From positions 1 through 64,000 of the forward strand of contig CADACB010000020.1 of NCBI GenBank assembly GCA_902786345.1: a DNA stretch of 64,000 nt. The letters are read 5' to 3'. Under the pieces are notes generated by a model. The model did not search any database, had not been told where the DNA came from, and worked only from the letters and a program-made list of their open reading frames with translations. The stretch comes from an uncultured Ruminococcus sp. (GTDB lineage Bacteria > Bacillota > Clostridia > Oscillospirales > Acutalibacteraceae). This document shows, one piece after another, positions 19,113 through 27,945 of this stretch. A program made the position numbers and the translations under genes. Every line of letters starts with the position of its first letter. Within the stretch, counting starts at the first letter, position 1.

Positions 19113-19307
19113 ATTCCTTACGATCAGGTTTTCAGTATTGGTGTATAAGTCTCCCTTGCCCGACAAGAAGTAAGCTACTTTGCATTTCTTGTTTTTGACA
19201 GTAGAAAGCAGCAGGTCAGTCAATTCCTGACGGTCAAAAAGCTGCTGTTCTTCCTTTGTCATCCATACCGAAATATAATTGTCACTTTCTTTTCTGTAAA
19301 TTTCCAC
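19098..19307 (-). CDS. Small protein upstream of the recombinase, unknown
   Basis: A 69-residue protein that I cannot assign. It has a SDNYISVWMTKEEQQ start, a Leu-rich helix, then a KKCKVAYFLSGKGDLY beta-type segment and TENLIVRNIG. The GTG start at 19307 has AAGGAG six bases upstream. Its position directly before the recombinase gene, as for many recombination directionality factors, makes a role in excision possible, but no excisionase-like helix-turn-helix is visible. Confidence 0.6.
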   Translation of the reverse strand: MEIYRKESDNYISVWMTKEEQQLFDRQELTDLLLSTVKNKKCKVAYFLSGKGDLYTNTENLIVRNIGCA

Positions 19308-19548
19308 ACTATCAGCTCCTTCTGAATGTATTATTACCCGAATTAATAAATGTAATCGTCTATTCCAATAACTCCTGACCTGAAGAATTAAACTCCATGT
19401 CGGTTATTAGGTTTCATAGTTATTATGCTTGACGGAATAATAAAACACCGCTGAAAAGGGAAAGTGATATGTAGAATTTCAGGGTAATGAATTGTGCAAT
19501 ATGCTGTCGGTATTGTACCTCTTTTGCTTTAGATTTTTAGTGCTGATA

Positions 19549-22500
19549 TCAGCGACTCTCACCCGGTTCTATCATAGGAAAGCTCTTTACGATCTCAGGA
19601 GAGACCTTGCGCGGATACAATGTCCAATCTCCGTCGGAAATGGAGATATACAGATTTGCCATGGGATAGTCCGTAAATTTTTCGATCTCTTTTTGTGCGC
19701 CCAGCCATTCGGGATAGTCCGAAACCCGAAGATAGTATGAAAGATTTATCGGTTCAAGCTTGGAAGCAGCATCTATCCAGAACACATTCTTGTTCTCGTA
19801 TTTGCTGTCCGGAGAACACTCTCCTTCAAGACAAAGGTAATTGCCTTCGCTGAAAAGAGATTCATATTTTTCGTAACGCCAAACCGGAAGAACACATTCA
19901 ATAAAACTCGTTCCATCGCTGAACAGAACACTCAGAAAACGGGCTTTATCCTTTTTGCGCTTGCGTTCATGGCACTCCCATATCATTCCGCATATCCTGT
20001 GCTTACCGATTTGCATACCCTTGATACTGGTCGTCCTTCTGGCAGCACCGCTTGAATCACCCTCATGGAGCTTTGAAAAACTCAGCGGTATTCCCATTAT
20101 TTCCTGTTCTGCTTTGACGATCATATTAAGCGGAATTGTTTCAGTTCCCTCCGAAAGCGAGGTTATCCTTTTACGGCAAAGGTCGATCTTATCTTTAATG
20201 GAATTCTCTGTCACAGTATCGTCAGTCTTTTCAATCTGACGTGTCAGGTCTGCAAGCTCAGCCGTCTGTCTCATTATCTCGTCAATGTTATGTACGACGC
20301 TTCCCTTTGATATTTTAAAGCAATCAAGAGCTCCGCTCAGGGCAAGATTCTTCAAAGACTTTTCATCAGGACGTATGCGGAGAAGGAAATCCGACAAAGA
20401 ATCATAACCGGAGTTATTTCTTCGGTCGGCAGCTATGCTTTTGCCTGCGGCTTTACACCAGTCTATCATAGAAAACCCGACCCTGACAGTATCTCCTTTT
20501 GCAGTTATATCGAGTCCCGAAATATTCACGTCAGGAGGAAGGATCTCGACCTCACACCGACTGCACTCTCTGTACAGAAGCATCACTGCGTCCTTGTCAT
20601 CGTAATACCTGAAAGATGACGCTAAAAAATAAGCGGGATAGTGATAAAACAGCCAAGCCATTCTGTATGCAAGCACAGCGTAAGCGGCAGCGTGGCTTTT
20701 ATTGAACGCATAGCTCCCGAATGAAACTATCTGCTCAAACAGTCTTTCGCTTTCCTCTTCCGATAATCCGCAGTGACAGCATCCTGCCAGAAATTTATCT
20801 TTAACGGCTTCGATCTCTTCTCTGTTTTTATGACAGACTGCCGCTCTTATACGGTCAGCTTCCTCAGCGGAAAAACCGGCAATGTCAGTAAAGATACGCA
20901 GAAGCTGTTCCTGATAAATGATACACCCGCAGGTATCATTAAGTATGGGTCTGAGTTTCTCAGAAATAAGACAAGGCTCTTTGTTCCCATACAAAACATC
21001 CCTTATCACAGGAAGAAACTGCATCGGACCCGGACGGAAAGCAGCCGCTAACATCGTCAGCTCATCGATATTTCGGGGATGGAGCTTTCTCAGCCAGTCC
21101 TTCATACCGTCTGATCCGAACTGAAATATAAAATCCGTATTCCCGCCCCAGAACACACTGCTGAATACTTCCTTTTCTTCGGGAATTTCCGAAAAATTGA
21201 TTTTGGTTTTCTCGTTCATTTCTATATTCGCAAGCATATTTGAGACAGCATCGAGAGTCCGCAGTGACAGAAGGTCGATCTTTAGAAGTCCGTAAAAGCT
21301 TTCTATATAACTTTTGTCACAATCCACCAGCGTGCCGCTGGACCCTATTTCACGACCGACTTTTTTCGTATCGATTACTTTATCGCCGCGGCACGACATT
21401 TTCGCATCGGAAAGAGCTGAGCGCGAAGTCGGCACCGGCAGCTTGCCGGTGTCGCCGATAACGATACCGCAGGGGTGTTTTGACAGAGTTTTTACCATTC
21501 CGTCACACAGTTTGGCTGTATCTATAATGCGCTTTGCCTTGTCGTCAGAATCAAAAGAACTCAGCTCGCTTACGTTGTCCGTAAGTCTCGACCCGCTTTT
21601 GCAGGCTTTTGAAACTGCTTCGCCTACGGCAAGATAATCCTTGTCGCCTGTCTGAGCAGACATGTACTTTGCCGCAAGTGTGACCGCTTCTTTAGCCTTA
21701 TAACGCACAGGCTCAATGATACCGCAAACGGCATTCGCACCGTATTTGTCCCTGAGATACTGCAAGACCCGTTCACGGATAAACGGTGCAAGGTCAATGT
21801 CAATATCAGGCATAGTCCTTCTTGCACGGTTCAGAAAGCGCTCAAACATCAGTCCGTGGGCGACAGGGTCAATATCGGTGATACCCAGTAAATAGCACAC
21901 AAGCGAGCCGACAGCGCTTCCCCTGCCGGGTCCCACAGGCAGACTATTATACTTGCATATAAGCTTTGCTTCTGCTTTTGCAAAGCTGACAATGTCCGCA
22001 ACAATAAGCAAATAATCACAAAAGCCCAGTTCGGTTATAACACTCAGTTCTTCACAAAGACGCTTTTCATAGACTTGATTCCACACGGCTGCTCTGACAG
22101 GTATCCTCTCATAAACTGCCTTACGCAAAAGATCAGGAGCGGGAGTGCCGTCATCACTTTTGAATTTTGGATAATGAATGGATGAAGGGCATTTCAAATT
22201 GCAATGTGAAGCCAACAGTTCGATGCCTTTTATTGCCCTGTCGCACTGTTCTTCCGTCAGAATGTCTTTAAGCGCGGCTTTCAGCTCGTCAGGGGTTTTG
22301 ATATAATGCTCCTTTTCTGCGTCGGAAGGTTCTGTATATTTATAGTCAGACCTGAATTTCATGACGCTGTATTTCATTCTGTCCTTTTCTGTATGATTCG
22401 CAAAGTACGGGTCATTTGTAGCAAGCAGCGGAATATCAAGGCTGTCGGCAATATCCGCAAGAAGGGGATAAAACTCTCTTTCGGATTCTTCTCCGTGATA

Positions 22501-23091
22501 CTGAATTTCAGCAAAAACATTATCCCTCCCGAATATCATCTTAAATCGGCTGAGTGCCTCCGGCGGCAAGCTGCCGCTCCCGTGTTCGCAACCTGCTTCT
22601 TCCGCACCGGATAATGCTTTGCCGCGGCGCGAGAGTTTCGCATATTCGGAACCTGAGCGCGAATCGTCCTGTGCGGTCACGCACCCGCTTGTAGTAAGAA
22701 TGACATGATCGTGTCCTTTTTTATCGGGAGAAAAGAATTCTTCAAGGTCTCTTATTTCTATATATACGGGTTCCTTTTCTGATTTGAGATTTGCTTTCCC
22801 TGACAAACTGACAATTTCCATGAAGCCTTCAAAGTCTTTCGGGATCAGGGTGATCTCACCAATCTGACCCTGAAAGCGCAAATCTATCCGAAGTCCCACA
22901 CCGGCACGGATACCAGATTTCCGACACTCTGTCAGAACCTCTGCCGCAGACCGGAGGGTGTTCCTTTCCGTCACGATCACGGTGGATGCGTCCATCGACT
23001 TTGCTTTTTCTATAATGTCGGCAATGCTTATTACCGACCTGTCAAGTGAATATTCTGTACTTACGTTAATGATTGAATTCTTATCTGACAT
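19549..23091 (-). CDS. Element-encoded DNA polymerase III alpha subunit (DnaE type)
   Basis: C-family replicative polymerase of 1180 residues. The catalytic core has PVGPGRGSAVGSLVCYLLGI, MPDIDIDLAP (two catalytic Asp) and GLLKIDLLSLRTL (third Asp). FRPGPMQFLPV, the QEQLLRIFTDIAGF segment and the YAFNKSHAAAYAVLAYRMAW motif are also typical, and an OB-type domain lies near the end. The N-terminal PHP-like domain (NVSTEYSLDRS) has lost the usual metal-binding histidines. Two segments, about residues 135-165 and around 555-600, are encoded by a GC-rich repeat that also occurs just upstream of the gene. ATG 23091 is preceded by GAGAGGAATGATATT. It is an accessory copy, presumably replicating the element. 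Confidence 0.9.
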   Translation of the reverse strand: MSDKNSIINVSTEYSLDRSVISIADIIEKAKSMDASTVIVTERNTLRSAAEVLTECRKSGIRAGVGLRIDLRFQGQIGEITLIPKDFEGFMEIVSLSGKANLKSEKEPVYIEIRDLEEFFSPDKKGHDHVILTTSGCVTAQDDSRSGSEYAKLSRRGKALSGAEEAGCEHGSGSLPPEALSRFKMIFGRDNVFAEIQYHGEESEREFYPLLADIADSLDIPLLATNDPYFANHTEKDRMKYSVMKFRSDYKYTEPSDAEKEHYIKTPDELKAALKDILTEEQCDRAIKGIELLASHCNLKCPSSIHYPKFKSDDGTPAPDLLRKAVYERIPVRAAVWNQVYEKRLCEELSVITELGFCDYLLIVADIVSFAKAEAKLICKYNSLPVGPGRGSAVGSLVCYLLGITDIDPVAHGLMFERFLNRARRTMPDIDIDLAPFIRERVLQYLRDKYGANAVCGIIEPVRYKAKEAVTLAAKYMSAQTGDKDYLAVGEAVSKACKSGSRLTDNVSELSSFDSDDKAKRIIDTAKLCDGMVKTLSKHPCGIVIGDTGKLPVPTSRSALSDAKMSCRGDKVIDTKKVGREIGSSGTLVDCDKSYIESFYGLLKIDLLSLRTLDAVSNMLANIEMNEKTKINFSEIPEEKEVFSSVFWGGNTDFIFQFGSDGMKDWLRKLHPRNIDELTMLAAAFRPGPMQFLPVIRDVLYGNKEPCLISEKLRPILNDTCGCIIYQEQLLRIFTDIAGFSAEEADRIRAAVCHKNREEIEAVKDKFLAGCCHCGLSEEESERLFEQIVSFGSYAFNKSHAAAYAVLAYRMAWLFYHYPAYFLASSFRYYDDKDAVMLLYRECSRCEVEILPPDVNISGLDITAKGDTVRVGFSMIDWCKAAGKSIAADRRNNSGYDSLSDFLLRIRPDEKSLKNLALSGALDCFKISKGSVVHNIDEIMRQTAELADLTRQIEKTDDTVTENSIKDKIDLCRKRITSLSEGTETIPLNMIVKAEQEIMGIPLSFSKLHEGDSSGAARRTTSIKGMQIGKHRICGMIWECHERKRKKDKARFLSVLFSDGTSFIECVLPVWRYEKYESLFSEGNYLCLEGECSPDSKYENKNVFWIDAASKLEPINLSYYLRVSDYPEWLGAQKEIEKFTDYPMANLYISISDGDWTLYPRKVSPEIVKSFPMIEPGESR
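21374..21460. repeat. GC-rich repeat, copy A (inside the polymerase gene)
   Basis: actttatcgccgcggcacga, then a variant of tttcgcat...gagcgcga, followed by a CGGCACCGGCA/TTGCCGGTGTCG hairpin. Related to copies B (22560-22690) and C (23115-23285). The insertion keeps the reading frame. Confidence 0.65.
22560..22690. repeat. GC-rich repeat, copy B (inside the polymerase gene)
   Basis: CGGCGGCAAGCTGCCG hairpin, then ctttgccgcggcgcgagagt with tttcgcatattcggaacctg following, and gcgcgaatcgtcc with tgcggtcacgcacc. Frame is kept. Confidence 0.65.
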
Positions 23092-23114
23092 AATATCATT
23101 CCTCTCTTGTTGGG

Positions 23115-23285
23115 CGCAGAGCCTGCGGTGCGTGACCGCACTGGACGATTTCGCGTTCTGCTTCTTACACATCGGATACTTTATCGCCGCGGCATGAGAG
23201 TTTCGCATATTCAAAAGTTGAGCGCGAATCGAGTGCACAGGCACTGTGCCGCGAAATAGGGAGCGTCAGCTTGCCGCCGCGGTGA
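23115..23285. repeat. GC-rich repeat, copy C (upstream of the polymerase gene)
   Basis: Contains actttatcgccgcggcatga with tttcgcatattc and gagcgcgaatcg downstream, an inverted copy of the tgcggtcacgcaccgca part at 23115-23150, and an agcttgccgccgcgg end. Confidence 0.65.
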
Positions 23286-23527
23286 CAGGTGACAGATGGG
23301 GACAGTGATTTCATATAAATTTATTTATATAACATATCGGATTACAGACTCTAAGCGCCCGGATTATAGCTCGGAAACTTCTATATACTCTTATGTAATT
23401 GTTTTTAAGAATTACTGTCACTACTGTCACCAATATGCGCAGACCCGCATGAATGCTGATTTTTTACGGTGACAGATGACGATTATTTTCTGTCCCCACT
23501 ACTGTCACCACTGTCACTTGAAGGTCG
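23282..23527. repeat. Iteron-like cluster of GTGACAG / CTGTCAC
   Basis: Seven exact copies of the heptamer: 23282-23288, 23289-23295, 23415-23421, 23424-23430, 23469-23475, 23512-23518 and 23521-23527, plus near copies GGGACAG and CTGTCCC. They lie between the polymerase and the primase/helicase genes and run into the 3' end of the latter. Candidate origin of replication. Confidence 0.6.
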
Positions 23528-25873
23528 GCAGAACACAGTACACTTTCCGTATCCTGGTATCTTTTTGCGACCATTGTTGGCAGGATACTCCGTCCAGCCT
23601 AACTTGCGGAGCATGAGAGCTATTTCTTTTGAAAAGCGGATAGTCAGATCGATCTTTTTCATGCCGAAAAACTCCATTCCGATCTCGGCTGCACATACAA
23701 GGTCACGGCGGAGAGTTCCGTTATAGGGTTGGGCAAGATATTTTCCGGTGTGATTTATGTAGTCCCGTCTGTCTTCAATGCTCAGGTCGTACCAATTCTC
23801 CGGCAGCAAAATGTCAAGATATTCGCTTACAAGCGGCATCCTGATGTCCTCGACAACGGCTTCGTTCTGCTTTTTCAGAACCTCATCTACAAGATGAGCG
23901 GGTATCTCATGGCTTTCTCCGTTTTTGTACATCAGGTAAGCCTCTGCCCAGATCTGATCTATATCTTCATCGGTCATGTCCCACGGGTGAGCTTCACTCT
24001 CTTTACCTGTAAAGACCGGAAGAAAGCGTCTGTTGCCCGTTTCGTCGATCAGAAGTCCTGATATCCTGTTTGAAGTTCCGATGATGATCGACTTTCTGGG
24101 ATGCTCGGTAACGATGCGGGCATACGGTTCGCGGTAGTTATCGTTCTGACAGGAAAAGAACGACTTTACCATTTCAACCTCCGTTTTGCTGAAGCCTGCC
24201 ATCTCGGAAATTTCTGCAATGAATACTCCTCTGAGCTTTTCGGCTGCTGTTTTTGTTGCAATGTCAGGACAGCGGATAGTATCCGTAAAATAGCCCTTAG
24301 CGAGTCTTGACACAAAAGTGGATTTTCCGCAGCCCTGTTTTCCGATAAGTACCAGCACCGTGTCGATCTTGCAGCCCGGCTCAAAAACACGCTTTACACC
24401 GGAGATCAGTGTCGTCCTGATAACCGCTCTTGTGTACTCGCTGTCTTCACAGCCTAAATATTTGGTAAGAAGTCCCTCAACACGGCTTTCTCCGTCCCAG
24501 GTCAGCCCCTTGAAATACTCCTGCAGGGGATCAATACTGCGGCAGAACGTCAGCCTTGCAAGCGCATTGTCAATGGTATTACCGGTTTCGATATGGTATG
24601 TACTGCTGATATATCCGATAAGAGCTTTGCGGTCAAATTCTGTAAATACACGAGGGTGAGCTATACCTTTTTCTTCCCACGGAAGGGGACTTGTTGCAAT
24701 AAACTGCTGCTTAAAACTGTCATACATTATTCCCGAAAGCTCAGGGTCTTCAAGCACTATCGTCACTGCATTTGCGGTGCTGTTTTTTGGTTCACCGTAT
24801 TTGTTAACTTGCAATTTATCCATTATTTCGTCTGTTTTGGTGTCTGTTTTCGCTTTCACTTTTTTATTTGATTCTTTAAGCAGAGCCTTGACCTTTTTGT
24901 CCCGTTTTACATAATCCATCATCGCTTTAAAGGACGGAAGGTCTTTCTTTTTCGTGTCTTTTGGTACGTCCTTGTCAAGAGCGCCGAAACGATGTATACG
25001 GTAGAGATCAAAGCTGTTGCGTGTCCCCTGAGCAGGGTCATTCGCATGAAAACTTGTAGCTATGTTTTTGTCAGGATCAATTATCATCCCTGGTGTGCTG
25101 TCTGAGCCGATGAGACTATAACGGTTTTTGGTGTCGGTCGCTTCGTAGATATCGCTCAGGCTTTCAATGATCTCCGTGATTGGATGGATTTCGCAAAAAG
25201 CTTGAATAGGACCGAGTTTCAATTCTTTTTCTTTCACGTCTTCGGCATCATCAGACACCCCGCCGCTTGAAGTTTCTTTCTCCTGTTCGTCTGTTTTTGG
25301 TGAAATGCCTAAAAGAGCATCCACGTCAATAGGCTCGCTGCCCCACTCCCAGAAATGATACTCTATCCCTTTCAGCACCCTTGGGAACTGGAGCTTCTGC
25401 CTGAAATTAAAGCACTGCTTGTCAAATTCGCAATTCAGCTTTTCTGTAAACGCTTCGCACAGTTTCGCATACTCATCTTTTGTAACCGGTCTGCTGAGAG
25501 GAATAATAATACGATAGCGTGGACTGTCCTCACGGCTGCGGAAAGTGGTGTATGCAAACACCTTTGTGTCCGGATACGTTGTTTTTATGTCATCCAGCAA
25601 AGTCGCATTAGGATGGTCAACATCGAGCGCAAGAATAAATGCTATATCCTGAGTCTCGTCACCCTGTTCGCTGCGGATGCAGGCACTGAAACACGCTCCG
25701 AACTTCAACTGTCTTTTCTCATCGTCTGGCAGCGCATTATACTCTTCTTCTGTCTGTTTCAGAACCTGCGGAACTTTCAATGTTTCACACAGTTCACGAA
25801 ACGTCATTTCGCGTATGCAGCACTTATCATCATAGATACTGCCAAGCACTGAAATAAAGATTCTTTTTTCCAT
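23483..25873 (-). CDS. Primase-helicase: prim-pol-like domain plus VapE-type ATPase
   Basis: A 796-residue replication protein. The N-terminal part (about 60-200) contains LALDVDHPN, a DxD motif like that of archaeo-eukaryotic type primase folds found on plasmids and phages. The C-terminal part (about 400-720) is a virulence-associated-E family ATPase with LVLIGKQGCGKSTFVSRLA (Walker A), VFIAEISEMAGF (Walker B), and SIIIGTSNRISGLLIDETGNRR (sensor 1 and arginine finger region). The end, SSDSGDSSGDRK, is encoded by the iteron-like repeats. AAAGGAG precedes ATG 25873. Together with the neighbouring polymerase it suggests the element can start and carry out its own replication. Confidence 0.85.
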   Translation of the reverse strand: MEKRIFISVLGSIYDDKCCIREMTFRELCETLKVPQVLKQTEEEYNALPDDEKRQLKFGACFSACIRSEQGDETQDIAFILALDVDHPNATLLDDIKTTYPDTKVFAYTTFRSREDSPRYRIIIPLSRPVTKDEYAKLCEAFTEKLNCEFDKQCFNFRQKLQFPRVLKGIEYHFWEWGSEPIDVDALLGISPKTDEQEKETSSGGVSDDAEDVKEKELKLGPIQAFCEIHPITEIIESLSDIYEATDTKNRYSLIGSDSTPGMIIDPDKNIATSFHANDPAQGTRNSFDLYRIHRFGALDKDVPKDTKKKDLPSFKAMMDYVKRDKKVKALLKESNKKVKAKTDTKTDEIMDKLQVNKYGEPKNSTANAVTIVLEDPELSGIMYDSFKQQFIATSPLPWEEKGIAHPRVFTEFDRKALIGYISSTYHIETGNTIDNALARLTFCRSIDPLQEYFKGLTWDGESRVEGLLTKYLGCEDSEYTRAVIRTTLISGVKRVFEPGCKIDTVLVLIGKQGCGKSTFVSRLAKGYFTDTIRCPDIATKTAAEKLRGVFIAEISEMAGFSKTEVEMVKSFFSCQNDNYREPYARIVTEHPRKSIIIGTSNRISGLLIDETGNRRFLPVFTGKESEAHPWDMTDEDIDQIWAEAYLMYKNGESHEIPAHLVDEVLKKQNEAVVEDIRMPLVSEYLDILLPENWYDLSIEDRRDYINHTGKYLAQPYNGTLRRDLVCAAEIGMEFFGMKKIDLTIRFSKEIALMLRKLGWTEYPANNGRKKIPGYGKCTVFCRPSSDSGDSSGDRK

Positions 25874-26206
25874 ATTTTTTTTACTCCTTTCTGTTATGAA
25901 GAGATACCCTCTTCACTAATCCCCCAAAAACGTATTTTTTCGACCTCAAAAGGTCAAATTCCCAAAATATTATTTCCCGTACTTCTTCTGCATTAATTTC
26001 AAGGATCAGTTTTTGACTTGTAATAGATTTTTTTCGGAAGTAATAATAAATCTGAGGTCTGTTACTCTGCAAAGATTTATTATTGTCTTCTACTATTATT
26101 ATGCACGATAAAAATGAATTTTACGTTCAAAATCCTGCCGTACTAATTGCCGTTCCAAGTCAGAAGCTCCAAAAAAGGAGAAACTGGATTAAATACTAAT
26201 AAAAAA
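25874..26206. other. Intergenic stretch, nothing supported
   Basis: About 330 AT-rich bases. A 63-codon frame at 25881-26072 would start at TTG without a ribosome site. Confidence 0.35.
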
Positions 26207-26242
26207 AGAACCACCCCTGCATTGATAAACAAGGATGGTTCT
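26207..26242 (-). terminator. Terminator of the Rpn-type gene
   Basis: AGAACCA / TGGTTCT stem around a 20-base loop with further pairing; the minus strand continues as a run of T. Confidence 0.75.
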
Positions 26243-26276
26243 GATCGGAGCGAATATCATAAGTTATTATATTCGA

Positions 26277-26930
26277 TTATTTGATTGTGTAGAAAAGCAT
26301 TGAGTTAATATCAGTTTTGTGTTTTTGGAGGTAATCAGCAAGAATATCATTCCCAATGCAATAGAGGACAGCATTTTCAGCACCCATTTCTTTGGCTTTT
26401 TCTATAACAGTACTGTATTCGTATAAAATCTTACACTTGTCCAGGCCGGATTTTTTCAGTGCGCCGGTATGGATGTTTACAACTTCTGCTTTCAATTGAA
26501 GCGAGTCTGAGGATTCTATAAACATATCGCTTAATTGTATTGTGGTCAGTTCACTGTCTCCATTGTATAGGACATAAAATTCGGGTGATGGGATTTTATA
26601 AAGCTTAGTCCCATATCTTGTTCTCGGATCATTCATTGTCAGCTGATCGTATGCTCTGCCGAGGGACATAAAAATACGGACAGGCAGATCACTGCTGATT
26701 GCTTGCTGTTCTGTAAAACAAACGAGTCTGTCGTCAAATCTGTAGAAAAAGAAATTGCTTAACTGATTTGAACTGTCTTGTTCAATATTGATTTTTCGGG
26801 CATTCTTTACACGTTTTCTGCTTAGTGATTCATATAAATCAATTGCGTTTTGAGTTCCTTCTTCAGAAGAAAAGAACAGCGAATAGAAGAGGCTTTCTTT
26901 TTGACTATTGTTATTTGATACGTTTTCCAA
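26277..26930 (-). CDS. Rpn-family (PD-(D/E)XK-type) nuclease-like protein
   Basis: A protein of about 217 residues resembling the Rpn recombination-promoting nucleases, formerly called putative transposase family proteins. The tell-tale part is KLYKIPSPEFYVLYNGDSE followed by a LSDMF helix and a VVNIHTG segment, as in Rpn homologues of gut Firmicutes. The expected catalytic Asp and Glu-x-Lys are not clear to me (LVCFTEQQAISSDLPVRIFM stands where E-x-Q could be read). The start is uncertain: TTG 26930 has AGGAG eight bases upstream, while GTG 26939 lies too close to it. Rpn proteins are linked to phage defence and recombination. Single gene with its own terminator. Confidence 0.6.
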   Translation of the reverse strand: MENVSNNNSQKESLFYSLFFSSEEGTQNAIDLYESLSRKRVKNARKINIEQDSSNQLSNFFFYRFDDRLVCFTEQQAISSDLPVRIFMSLGRAYDQLTMNDPRTRYGTKLYKIPSPEFYVLYNGDSELTTIQLSDMFIESSDSLQLKAEVVNIHTGALKKSGLDKCKILYEYSTVIEKAKEMGAENAVLYCIGNDILADYLQKHKTDINSMLFYTIK

Positions 26931-27077
26931 GAGTATCACTCCTATTTTGTATTAGCTCCAATACATTTACGCTCCAATTTTGTAAAAGAACCAATTATAT
27001 TATGATTGATAATGTATTGATTTTGCTTTGTATAATATTGTTTGTTGGCACGTTCCTTCTCTTTAAATAATAACAAA

Positions 27078-27105
27078 ATCCCGAACCCACAAAAGGATTC
27101 GGGAT
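27078..27105. terminator. Terminator of the resolvase gene
   Basis: ATCCCGAA / TTCGGGAT, a perfect 8-base stem with a 12-base loop, just after the resolvase stop on the minus strand. Confidence 0.75.
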
Positions 27106-27109
27106 CATT

Positions 27110-27751
27110 TTACTCCTTCGCTTTGTAGTGTGATACCATTCTGTAAAAGGTATTCGGCTTGAGGTCGAGCAACTCCATAGCCTTCTTTGCCGATAATTCC
27201 TTTGACTGCCATTTGCAATATACTTCGTCCCAATCATCGGGATACCTTGTTCTCGGTCTGCCTGTGTAGCGGCCTGTTTTTCTGCTGTACCTCTTACCGT
27301 TGCGGACAGGCATAACAGCAATACCCTCTGCCTGTCGGGCTTTGATTGTCAGACGCTCCTGCTCTGCGATAGAAGAAATCACCTCGATCAATATGTTTGA
27401 GATCATATCCAACACCCAACTGTTTTTCTCATCAATGCTTACCATAGTTGTGGGAAGGTCGAGCACTACGACACGGATGCCGACCTGCCGAAAGTAGCGC
27501 AGCTCATTCTGTATATCGTTTTTGTTCCTGCTGAGTCTGTCCAGCGATTTGATCACAAGAGTATCACCCTTGACAAGTTTTCCGAACCCGACCTTCAGGC
27601 TTGTATATGCCGGTCGGTTCAGGTCTTTGCCGCTTGCCTTATCTGTCAGGATGTTCTCCTCCTGCACACCATAGTTTTTCAGTGCTTCGATTTGCCGTGA
27701 AAGGTTCTGCTCTTTGGAACTGACACGGGCATAACCGACTATTCTGCTCAT
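27110..27751 (-). CDS. Small serine resolvase/invertase
   Basis: Serine recombinase of 213 residues. The catalytic serine is in GYARVSSKEQNL; KSLDRLSRNKNDI and IAEQERLTIKARQAEGI are family motifs. Instead of a short Hin-type domain the C-terminus has GRPRTRYPDDWDEVYCKWQS and then a helix-turn-helix (SAKKAMELLDLKPNTFYRM), as in Tn3/plasmid resolvases. It could resolve dimers of the circular element or invert a segment. Candidate binding sites lie upstream (27780-27945). Confidence 0.9.
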   Translation of the reverse strand: MSRIVGYARVSSKEQNLSRQIEALKNYGVQEENILTDKASGKDLNRPAYTSLKVGFGKLVKGDTLVIKSLDRLSRNKNDIQNELRYFRQVGIRVVVLDLPTTMVSIDEKNSWVLDMISNILIEVISSIAEQERLTIKARQAEGIAVMPVRNGKRYSRKTGRYTGRPRTRYPDDWDEVYCKWQSKELSAKKAMELLDLKPNTFYRMVSHYKAKE

Positions 27752-27779
27752 CCTCTTTTCAACTCCGTTCTTTTTTGTA

Positions 27780-27945
27780 TCAAAAGGTCTATCGGATTAT
27801 GACATATTTCAAAACCCTTGCCGTCAACCTTTTGAAACACTTTTTTGACTGTTTTTTCGGTATTTCAAATTGTGTACCTTTTGAAATAATCCAACTTACG
27901 AAACTATCACCACCTGAGCATAATTTCAAGCTGTATCTTTTGAGG
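27780..27945. promoter_or_regulatory. Candidate res site of the small resolvase
   Basis: Repeated ACCTTTTGA-type half sites in both orientations upstream of the resolvase: tcaaaaggt near 27780, tttcaaaa 27807-27814, ttttgaaa 27830-27837, tttcaaa 27863-27869, ttttgaaa 27879-27886 and cttttgagg near 27940. Spacing is irregular, as in multi-subsite res regions. Confidence 0.5.

Noticed and set aside
19549..23244. Longer start (23244) for the polymerase
   Set aside because: The extra 51 codons are encoded by the GC-rich repeat and have no ribosome site, while ATG 23091 has a good one.
25881..26072. 63-codon minus-strand frame after the helicase gene
   Set aside because: It would start at TTG, has no ribosome site and shows no recognisable pattern.
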